From positions 50,687 to 114,686 of the forward strand of contig NZ_CABVPP010000015.1 of the NCBI RefSeq assembly GCF_902499075.1: a stretch of DNA of 64,000 nucleotides. The letters are read 5' to 3'. The position numbers were made by a program, and so were the translations under genes. Position 1 is the stretch's first letter; each line of letters begins with the position of its first letter. Of the stretch, positions 31,516-36,926 are shown one piece after another. This DNA comes from Burkholderia pseudomultivorans (lineage in GTDB: Bacteria > Pseudomonadota > Gammaproteobacteria > Burkholderiales > Burkholderiaceae). A model generated the notes under the pieces. It ran no database searches, was not told where the DNA came from, and saw only the letters and a program-made list of their open reading frames with translations.

Positions 31516-31955
31516 GGAAAAACCCTCTCGGTTGTGCCGGATTCGGGATCGCGCGGTCAACGGATGGAACGGGGCGCGCGACGCAGACGAGGCGACGATC
31601 GGCCGGCCCCGCGATGCGGACGAAATCTGCTAAGGCATGCATATCGATGTTCCGGCGGATGTGGGTGGCATCGGGGGCGGGCATGCATCGGACGCGGCGC
31701 CCGGCCGCACGATCGGCGGCGACGGGCGTGCCTAAGTGTAGTCGAGAAACGCGCGGCGGGGCGTGCGCGGCACCGGCGGCGGCCGCAGGAAGGAACCGTG
31801 TCGGACTATCGCCGCGCGCGACCGGCGGGGTGCGCGCACGAGTGAGATACTTGCCGCAGTGCCGTTGCCGGCGAAGGGTCGGATGCGGCGAGACGAATCG
31901 GGGGCGCCGGCGCGTATGCGCGTCGCCGCCTGTCATCAACGTGGTGTGGAACGGG
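31516..31955. other. Intergenic region upstream of msrA
   Basis: 440 bp of GC-rich host DNA between the SBP56 gene and the original msrA start. It must contain both divergent promoters. I see no convincing -35/-10 pair, RNA or gene in it. Confidence 0.5.
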
Positions 31956-32039
31956 ATGGTGAACGAAATGCTTGAAACCGCGACTTTGGGAGGCGGGTGC
32001 TTCTGGTGCACAGATACATCAAATCTCTGTAAGTATTGA
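31956..32039 (+). pseudogene. msrA': Displaced 5' end of msrA, truncated by the integrated element
   Basis: The original start encodes MVNEMLETATLGGGCFWCT and then runs into element DNA (DTSNLCKY, stop at 32037-32039), giving a 27-residue peptide. The codons up to the CFWC core are host-like and GC-rich. This is the left junction of the element; the rest of the host gene resumes at 36992. The peptide keeps the catalytic CFWC motif but cannot fold as MsrA. Confidence 0.93.
31998..32011 (+). repeat. attL core in msrA
   Basis: TGCTTCTGGTGCAC encodes C-F-W-C-T of MsrA and is repeated exactly at 36978-36991. Left of it the sequence is host msrA; right of it is element. The crossover lies within these 14 bases. 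Confidence 0.92.
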
Positions 32040-32057
32040 TTTTTAAACACTATTTTT

Positions 32058-32249
32058 CAGATACCTATCTGGTTTTGGCTAATTTTTGGTGAAAAATCCT
32101 GCTTTTCACCATGTCCCGTAGGGTGGGTGCTTGACACCCATACACCTTCCGAAACCTACCAAAACAGCCCATAGAACCGTTCTGACGGTTCAGGGCTGGT
32201 CTACCTATCTTGGCAGACCTAGAAGGTCTTACAGGCTCTTTGAGAGCCT
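32058..32249. other. Left-end hairpin array of the element
   Basis: Six separate perfect or near-perfect stem-loops in under 200 bp: CAGATA/TATCTG (32058-32071), GGTGAAAA/TTTTCACC (32088-32110), TGGGTG/CACCCA (32124-32140), AGCCC-AACCGT/ACGGTT-GGGCT (32166-32197), AGACCT/AGGTCT (32215-32229), AGGCTCT/AGAGCCT (32233-32249). No start codon with a credible reading frame is present. Possible roles are a structured RNA, a single-strand origin or a transcription barrier protecting the element from the msrA promoter. Confidence 0.7.
32085..32093 (+). repeat. TTTGGTRAA box, left end
   Basis: TTTGGTGAA, the same 9-mer found twice in the int-msrA leader (36872-36880 and 36901-36909). It is 74 bp inside the left core and may be an arm-type recombinase site or a regulator site. 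Confidence 0.5.
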
Positions 32250-32328
32250 TGAAAATCAATCTCTACATAGATTTCTTCTCGGGGACTTGAAATAGCCGTG
32301 GGCGTTTAAACGCCAGGCTATTTCCTAT
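32249..32328 (+). repeat. 80-bp inverted repeat, left copy
   Basis: Matches the reverse complement of 33182-33261 at 79 of 80 positions. Inside is a nested stem: AAATAGCC, GTG, the 14-bp palindrome GGCGTTTAAACGCC, A, GGCTATTT (32290-32323). The two copies flank the repL-like gene. Confidence 0.9.
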
Positions 32329-32364
32329 AATTGGAAATCTCTCCCTTGAAAATTCATTCGTATG

Positions 32365-32389
32365 GATTTTCAAAAACAAGAAAGCCACC
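32365..32389. repeat. 25-bp direct repeat, copy 1
   Basis: Identical to 33268-33292 and includes the left half of each terminator stem. Unlike the neighbouring 80-bp pair, these copies are in the same orientation. Confidence 0.85.
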
Positions 32390-32402
32390 TAATCGGTGGC
32401 TT
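32382..32402 (-). terminator. Terminator of repL-like gene
   Basis: AAGCCACC-TAATC-GGTGGCTT stem 22 bp beyond the repL-like stop; on the minus strand it is followed by TCTTGTTTTTG. The preceding 25 bp are directly repeated with the terminator at 33285-33305. Confidence 0.8.
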
Positions 32403-32423
32403 TATATTTTGAGTGAGGAAAAT

Positions 32424-32870
32424 TTATTTTCTGAACAAATCAATGACATTGTCGAAATCCTTGTGTTTGCCTTTGTAAATTATTTCAGGATTGAAAAGGT
32501 AGTAGTTAGAAGTTCCTCGTTTGAGTTTCTTGATAACCTCCTTCTCTACAAGAACCTTTAAAGCCTTTGACACATTGGATATGTTAATTCCAAGGTGTTC
32601 GCTGATTTCTTTTTGGGTTATGTGTATGTAGTTCTCGAAGTCAGTTTTTCCCATAAGGTAAGCCAAAACATTCCATTGTTCGCCAGTTAAACCTAGTTTT
32701 GATAGTTGAATAATACTCTCTTGTAAGCCCACGATATAATCTCCTCTTGTCCATTTTAATTTCTTGGGAACCAAAACATTCGCCCATTCGGACGATTTAA
32801 ATTCATTACCTGAATTGTCTACATAATTTCCATTTTCTAGCTGTTTTATCTTCTTTGTTTGAACTGCCAT
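32424..32870 (-). CDS. RepL-like winged-helix replication/regulatory protein
   Basis: 148 residues. A winged HTH spans about residues 60-125 (LTGEQWNVLAYLMGK, then ITQKEISEHLGINISNVSKA and a basic wing), followed by YYLFNPEIIYKG, which matches the C-terminal NP-x4-(K/R)G motif of RepL plasmid initiators. AGGAG precedes the ATG. A strong promoter and a large palindrome lie immediately upstream, so it is probably autoregulated. It may start replication of the excised circle or act as the element's master regulator; a MarR-like repressor is the alternative. Confidence 0.65.
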   Translation of the reverse strand: MAVQTKKIKQLENGNYVDNSGNEFKSSEWANVLVPKKLKWTRGDYIVGLQESIIQLSKLGLTGEQWNVLAYLMGKTDFENYIHITQKEISEHLGINISNVSKALKVLVEKEVIKKLKRGTSNYYLFNPEIIYKGKHKDFDNVIDLFRK

Positions 32871-32880
32871 ATAAGCTCCT

Positions 32881-32927
32881 ATTTGGTAAATATACCATCA
32901 ATATATGGTTTATTTACCAAATGTCAA
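32881..32927 (-). promoter_or_regulatory. repL-like promoter covered by an operator palindrome
   Basis: On the minus strand TTGACA (32927-32922) and TATATT (32905-32900) are 16 bp apart. A dyad with outer arms ATTTGGTAAA/TTTACCAAAT (32881-32890, 32913-32922) and inner arms ACCAT/ATGGT (32894-32898, 32905-32909) overlaps the -10. The outer arms contain TTTGGTAAA, the same family of box as at the integrase promoter. Confidence 0.75.
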
Positions 32928-33052
32928 ATCTGTAAATACTTATTTGTCTAGTATCTTCATTTTCCTCTTCTTGTATTATTTAAAGAGGGCTTCGAAAAAT
33001 TGGTTTCTATACATATAAATTGGTGGAAATCGATACCAGGTGAACCTATACC

Positions 33053-33141
33053 ATTGTGGGAAAGTGTTGGTAATCTGTTGTAAACTCGCAGAGTTTTCAA
33101 TAGATTATCAATACGGTGTCGCTCTGCGACATTTCCACAAT
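33053..33141. other. Nested inverted repeats, possible replication origin
   Basis: ATTGTGGGAAA (33053-33063) pairs with TTTCCACAAT (33132-33141), and inside it TCGCAGAG (33076-33083) pairs with CTCTGCGA (33122-33129); GTCGC-TCT-GCGAC is an extra small hairpin. The region is noncoding, AT-rich around the stems, and lies upstream of the rep-like gene. An origin is a reasonable guess; nothing proves it. Confidence 0.4.
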
Positions 33142-33181
33142 TAGTGAACTAGATAGATTTTCAAAGTCTACATTTTCAATA

Positions 33182-33261
33182 ATAGGAAATAGCCTGGCGT
33201 TTAAACGCCCACGGCTATTTCAAGTCCCCGAGAAGAAATCTATGTAGAGATAGATTTTCAA
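33182..33261 (-). repeat. 80-bp inverted repeat, right copy
   Basis: Reverse complement of 32249-32328 with one mismatch, including the same GGCGTTTAAACGCC palindrome. With the left copy it brackets 853 bp containing the repL-like gene and its promoter. Confidence 0.9.
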
Positions 33262-33267
33262 TGTAGC

Positions 33268-33292
33268 GATTTTCAAAAACAAGAAAGCCACC
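33268..33292. repeat. 25-bp direct repeat, copy 2
   Basis: Identical to 32365-32389. It covers the entry into the mob operon terminator. Confidence 0.85.
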
Positions 33293-33305
33293 CGGAAGGT
33301 GGCTT
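33285..33305 (-). terminator. Terminator of the mob operon
   Basis: AAGCCACC-CGGAA-GGTGGCTT stem 59 bp beyond the relaxase stop, followed on the minus strand by TCTTGTTTTTG and on the plus strand by TTCTTTCT. Confidence 0.8.
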
Positions 33306-33363
33306 TTCTTTCTCGAAAGAACATTCGTTCTTGTTGCGAGTCAAGCTCGCTCTCCTACGGAGT

Positions 33364-34854
33364 TCACCTATCAAAATCAAATGACCTAGACCTCTGGTAT
33401 TGTGCTTTATCACGAGCTTCTGCGAGTGCTAATTGACCGCTCATTTCAGCAATCTTGTAATCAAGTGCTATGGATTGAGCTTTTGATAGGTTTGGAGCTT
33501 GGCTTTTCATTCCAAGTTCACCTAGTTTCTTCTTGATACTCAATGAAGATAAATCATGAACCTTGCTATCAATCATCGTTTCTTCAAGGGCTTCTGAAAA
33601 TCTTCCAGCATGAGACTCAAACTGGTTACTTTTTTCTCCAAATTCATCACTTGATTTTGATATTTCACTACTTCTTTTATCAAGTTCGCTACTGATTGAT
33701 TTTGCTTCTCCAAGTGCTTCATCAAATTTATTTCTAACTCTGTCATTTAATTCTCCTGTATTGGTATGAAGTAAAGGTTTTTGTCTGGACTCACTTGTGA
33801 GTTTATTAACTGCTCCTTCGTGATTACCTGATATCGAACTCCGTTCATGGTGTCTATTCTGACCTTGGGAATTTGATTTTTCTGATAGAGAAGTATCATT
33901 GAGCCTACGGCTAATATTCCTATTATTACCGAGGCTTGAATTAACAGAATGCTCCATTTGGTTTCCTGTACTTCCTCTTTGAAAGGTTTTGTTATTGTAC
34001 GAAATTCTTTTTTCAACAAGTTTGGTAAGTTCTTCTCGATCTCGCTGGCAGTCATTTTTACTATACGCTCTTTCTCGATCAGAGCTTTCTGCTCGCTCTC
34101 TAACAATTTCTTTGTAAGACTGCTGATTTCCTTGCTCATAAATTCCACCTCTTAAACGAATATTTTTACCTTCTGTTTGAATACTTATATAGTCCTTGCC
34201 AACACGAGACAATATAAAACCGTTTTCTTGGAGTGTTGAAATCATCTCTTCACGGCTATTTATCAACCCGTTTCCTACCATAGACTTTAACTGGTTATCT
34301 AGTTCTTGCTTACTGGATAAATTTCCAAATGGTTGATTTCTAATCAAAGCCTTCTGTTCTTCGTGACTATATTTGGTTGCTCCTATCTCTGGATTTCTAA
34401 CAACCTGCTCAAAGCCATATTTAAAATTCTCGGTTCTCTGAAATAAATCCTTCATTTTTTCATGCCCTGGGGGCATGGGATTAAATGCCTTGCCTGTTTC
34501 TAAATCTACCTTGTTGACTACATAGTGAATTTCATTGTTGCCGTGGGCAACATACAAGGCATTAAATCGACCTTCCATTCCAGGCATAAAGGTCTTCTCG
34601 AAACTGGAAATTAACTCTTGCTTTTGCTGGTCTGTTAATTTCTCTCCTTCTGCCAATGAGATAACACCAGATAGATACTTACTTGAAAATCTATCGCATA
34701 GGTCTTTACCTATCTGCTTGGTTAGTTCTGGATCTCCTTTTAAGACCTCTGGTTTACTATCTCTATCATTTCCCTTCCAGTTCTTTTCTGAAAGCAAATA
34801 ATTAACGGCATTGGAAACGGAGTTTCTACCAGTTGAGAAATTTTTAACTATCAC
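33364..34854 (-). CDS. mobA: MOBP-type relaxase (ColE1/MbeA-like)
   Basis: 496 residues from a GTG that overlaps the mobC stop (GTGA). The N-terminal ~200 residues are the relaxase domain: Tyr19 in SNAVNYLLSEKNW is the likely nucleophile, as Tyr19 is in ColE1 MbeA; motif III reads AHGNNEIHYVVNKVDLETG with His104, Glu108, His110 and Asn114. That is an E-x-H form between the H-x-H of most P-type relaxases and the E-x-N of the ColE1 group. The C-terminal half is polar and repetitive and is read in another frame as the mobB-like gene. It nicks oriT and pilots the strand; transfer needs a helper conjugative system. Confidence 0.85.
   Translation of the reverse strand: MIVKNFSTGRNSVSNAVNYLLSEKNWKGNDRDSKPEVLKGDPELTKQIGKDLCDRFSSKYLSGVISLAEGEKLTDQQKQELISSFEKTFMPGMEGRFNALYVAHGNNEIHYVVNKVDLETGKAFNPMPPGHEKMKDLFQRTENFKYGFEQVVRNPEIGATKYSHEEQKALIRNQPFGNLSSKQELDNQLKSMVGNGLINSREEMISTLQENGFILSRVGKDYISIQTEGKNIRLRGGIYEQGNQQSYKEIVRERAESSDRERAYSKNDCQRDREELTKLVEKRISYNNKTFQRGSTGNQMEHSVNSSLGNNRNISRRLNDTSLSEKSNSQGQNRHHERSSISGNHEGAVNKLTSESRQKPLLHTNTGELNDRVRNKFDEALGEAKSISSELDKRSSEISKSSDEFGEKSNQFESHAGRFSEALEETMIDSKVHDLSSLSIKKKLGELGMKSQAPNLSKAQSIALDYKIAEMSGQLALAEARDKAQYQRSRSFDFDR
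33747..34139 (-). CDS. mobB: MobB/MbeB-like membrane protein nested inside mobA
   Basis: 130 residues from the ATG at 34139, in a different frame within mobA codons ~239-369. AGAGGTGG lies 5 bp upstream of the ATG, which argues for real translation. The product has a basic/acidic helical, probably coiled-coil N-terminus (residues 5-60), one membrane helix (62-85: WSILLIQASVIIGILAVGSM) and a short tail. ColE1-type plasmids likewise encode MbeB entirely inside mbeA, where it helps link the relaxosome to the membrane-bound coupling machinery. Confidence 0.75.
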   Translation of the reverse strand: MSKEISSLTKKLLESEQKALIEKERIVKMTASEIEKNLPNLLKKEFRTITKPFKEEVQETKWSILLIQASVIIGILAVGSMILLYQKNQIPKVRIDTMNGVRYQVITKEQLINSQVSPDKNLYFIPIQEN

Positions 34855-35174
34855 TTCAAATTCCTGATTTCATCCAAAATCTCCTTATAGGTTCTCTCGA
34901 TTTCTATCAATGAATTTAGAACCTCGGAATTTATCTGGAATGAATAGGTGGTGTTTACCTTGTGTGCTATCTGGTTCAAATTTGAACCTTGCTTTTTGAA
35001 CTCATACATTAAAATTCGATATAGGTTCACATACTTATCTTCCATTTTTACAAGGGACCTGAAATAATCACTCTGCTTGGAGTATCCTAAATCCGTCATT
35101 TTTTGGTGGACTAAATCAAGGTCTGTTTGAGATAACCTGATATGAATTCTTCGTTCTAGTTTTTCTTTTGCCAT
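34851..35174 (-). CDS. mobC: MobC-type relaxosome accessory protein
   Basis: 107 residues from the ATG at 35174, preceded by CGGAAAAG; an upstream TTG frame would cross a hairpin and is less likely. The N-terminus KLERRIHIRLSQTDLDLVHQKM looks like a ribbon-helix-helix arm, and GSNLNQIAHKVNT is the MobC family signature. It melts and bends oriT for the relaxase. It is the first gene of mobC-mobA and overlaps mobA by 4 bp. Confidence 0.88.
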   Translation of the reverse strand: MAKEKLERRIHIRLSQTDLDLVHQKMTDLGYSKQSDYFRSLVKMEDKYVNLYRILMYEFKKQGSNLNQIAHKVNTTYSFQINSEVLNSLIEIERTYKEILDEIRNLK

Positions 35175-35215
35175 ATCTTTTCCGTTGGTTTTAAGGGTTC
35201 TAGGGTGAAACCCTA

Positions 35216-35275
35216 GCAAGGCATAAATGAGACAGAAACCGAAGGTTTGTGTGTCATTTATGTAGCCTTGCTTAA
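35216..35275 (+). other. Candidate oriT
   Basis: A 56-bp imperfect inverted repeat (GCAAGGC-ATAAATGA at 35216-35230; TCATTTAT-GTA-GCCTTGC at 35254-35271) with an inner AAACC-GAA-GGTTT hairpin lies 42 bp upstream of mobC. Its right arm runs into CTTG^CTTA (35267-35274), close to the ColE1-family nic consensus CTGG^CTTA. The predicted nick on the plus strand would send the integrase side first and the mob genes last, as usual. Confidence 0.6.
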
Positions 35276-35390
35276 TCTACAACTCAAATTAACTCGAATA
35301 TTCAGAATGTCAACTTAAATGGGATTTCTGGATAGAAACCAGATAGAAGTGAGATAGATATAAAACCAGGTATGAGATTGGAATTAGAAC

Positions 35391-35423
35391 AAACACAAAC
35401 CAAACACAAATCAAATACAAGTA
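35391..35423 (+). repeat. Three 11-bp tandem repeats
   Basis: AAACACAAACC, AAACACAAATC and AAATACAAGTA follow each other without gaps in the noncoding stretch between oriT and the integrase terminator. Iteron-like; could be accessory protein sites. Confidence 0.6.
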
Positions 35424-35464
35424 CGGTTATGGATTTGGTTGTAGTTCGAGTTATGGGTATGGGT

Positions 35465-35492
35465 TGTCAACTATCAAATTTGATAGTTGACA
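35465..35492. repeat. Perfect 28-bp palindrome
   Basis: TGTCAACTATCAAA joined to its exact reverse complement, with no spacer. Each end reads TTGACA outward. It lies 20 bp from the integrase terminator in noncoding DNA. Candidate operator or cruciform; no convincing -10 is paired with either TTGACA. Confidence 0.85.
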
Positions 35493-35511
35493 TTATTCAG
35501 GCATAAAAAAA

Positions 35512-35529
35512 GACTACCATTCGGTAGCC
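35512..35529 (-). terminator. Integrase gene terminator
   Basis: GGCTACC-GAAT-GGTAGTC followed by TTTTTTTATG on the minus strand, 52 bp after the integrase stop. Confidence 0.88.
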
Positions 35530-35580
35530 TTCTTTTATGTCCTGCTAGATAGTTGGGGGTAAAGTTTCCGTGAACTACTA

Positions 35581-36828
35581 TCATTCTTCTGGGAGGTTTG
35601 TATAGATTTTGGTAGTTTGCTTATTAGAATGACCTACGGATTTTAATAAATCTTTCTCGGTGGAAATTTCTAATGAAGTATCTTGAATGTGGGTTTCTTC
35701 GAACTTCCTGACATTCGCAATACCTAAAATTTCCGTTATGAGAATAGAATTATCTGCTCCTATCTGTTCGATAAACCTACTAATCGATTCTCGTCGTAGG
35801 TCATGAAATCGAAGGTGTTTAAGTCCTATTCTTTCCTTGAATTTAACCCATGAACCCTCAAAGCCCGTTATTGTGTATGTGAACAAACGAGCTTGATTTG
35901 GTTTCTTCTGGATAGAATTTATCAAGGTTCTGGCTTGTGGTGTTAACCAAACCTTCCTAGGTCTACCTGATTTGGTATGAATTAGTTGAAGGTATTTTTC
36001 ATTAACTTGCGACCATTCGAGGTTGATAATTTCACTCCTTCGCATAGCAGTTAAAAGCGATAGGAAAGTGATTTGTTTGAGCTCTGGGTTAGAGTATTTA
36101 TCAAGTTCCTCAAATAGCAGTTTTTCATCTTCCTTGGATAACCGAAATTCTCTCTTGGTTATCCGATTTGAAATTAGTTCTCTATCATAGCCGTCAACAG
36201 GATTGGTAAAGGTATTGAACTGGGGGTCAATAAATCGCAGTTTCTTGAAAAACTTGTTAAGGCAAGTTATTTCACGGCTTAATGAAGATTTCTTAATTCC
36301 AAGTGCTAACCGTGCTTTTACATAGGAATTGATTTCAATAGGTGTTATTTCAGAAACCTTCAGATCTCCAAATTTCTTCTTTGTTTTTGGGGAAATCATG
36401 CCAAGAACACCAGTAAAATTCTTGGTAAGGTCTGGTTTGATTTCTATCTCTGTTTTTTTGATAGTTCGATAGAAAGAGAGGGTGTTATAAACCGTCCTAT
36501 TTGAGAGATAGGTAGACCTATCTCTGGTTTCTATATAGTCCTTGGTAAAAATGTCAATATAGGTTGAAATGGGGGGTTCTTTAATGAAGTTTGCTATTGC
36601 TTCGGCTTCTTGTTTTTCCTTCTCTGTAATGGAATAGATAAGTTCCTTGCCATTACGAGATTTTGATAGGTTCAAGAACTCGACTGCTTCGTCTAGGTTG
36701 TCGAATAACCGATCTGCTTGGTAATCTTTCCGAACAATGCGAACTCGGTATCTTATCTGTGTTGTCTTGTCAACCTTGTTTTTCCACTTGACAATCTGAA
36801 CCCCACGGGGTAGGGAAGTGCTAGACAT
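35581..36828 (-). CDS. int: Tyrosine recombinase/integrase of the element
   Basis: 415 residues. N-terminal AP2-like arm-binding region, a core-binding SAM-like domain (about 85-210) and a catalytic domain with Arg263 (AMRRSEI), Lys286 (HTKSGRP), His342-x-x-Arg345 (FHDLRRE), His400 (SVGHSNK) and Tyr409 (KIYTNL). Arg345 to His400 is 55 residues apart where about 22 is usual in lambda Int, so a ~33-residue insertion lies there. It sits next to attR, as integrases usually do, and its gene is divergent from restored msrA. Likely catalyses integration into the CFWC codons; no excisionase is seen. Confidence 0.92.
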   Translation of the reverse strand: MSSTSLPRGVQIVKWKNKVDKTTQIRYRVRIVRKDYQADRLFDNLDEAVEFLNLSKSRNGKELIYSITEKEKQEAEAIANFIKEPPISTYIDIFTKDYIETRDRSTYLSNRTVYNTLSFYRTIKKTEIEIKPDLTKNFTGVLGMISPKTKKKFGDLKVSEITPIEINSYVKARLALGIKKSSLSREITCLNKFFKKLRFIDPQFNTFTNPVDGYDRELISNRITKREFRLSKEDEKLLFEELDKYSNPELKQITFLSLLTAMRRSEIINLEWSQVNEKYLQLIHTKSGRPRKVWLTPQARTLINSIQKKPNQARLFTYTITGFEGSWVKFKERIGLKHLRFHDLRRESISRFIEQIGADNSILITEILGIANVRKFEETHIQDTSLEISTEKDLLKSVGHSNKQTTKIYTNLPEE

Positions 36829-36871
36829 AGTGTCTACCTTGTTCTTGGTGGCTAGGAATTTTTGGCAAATC

Positions 36872-36909
36872 TTTGGTGAAATTTTACCAAAAAACAGCCT
36901 TTTGGTGAA
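36872..36909 (-). promoter_or_regulatory. Integrase promoter with TTTGGTRAA boxes
   Basis: On the minus strand TTCACC (36909-36904) and TAAAAT (36886-36881) are 17 bp apart, a plausible promoter for int. Three boxes lie here: TTTGGTGAA at 36872-36880 and 36901-36909, and TTTGGTAAA on the minus strand at 36883-36891. They cover the -35, the -10 and the start point, and overlap the leader of restored msrA. Confidence 0.6.
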
Positions 36910-36926
36910 CTTTGGAGGTTCCCTTT

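Noticed and set aside
32331-32561. Small plus-strand open frame antisense to the repL-like gene.
   Set aside because: It crosses the terminator hairpin, has no ribosome site and overlaps the conserved winged-helix codons.
33053-33141. ColE1-type RNAI/RNAII replication region, expected because the mob genes are ColE1-like.
   Set aside because: No cloverleaf-like RNAI pair or matching promoters were seen; the element has a RepL-like gene instead.
35465-35492. The 28-bp palindrome as a dif/pdif XerCD site.
   Set aside because: It is fully symmetric without a 6-bp spacer and its arms do not resemble XerC and XerD half-sites.
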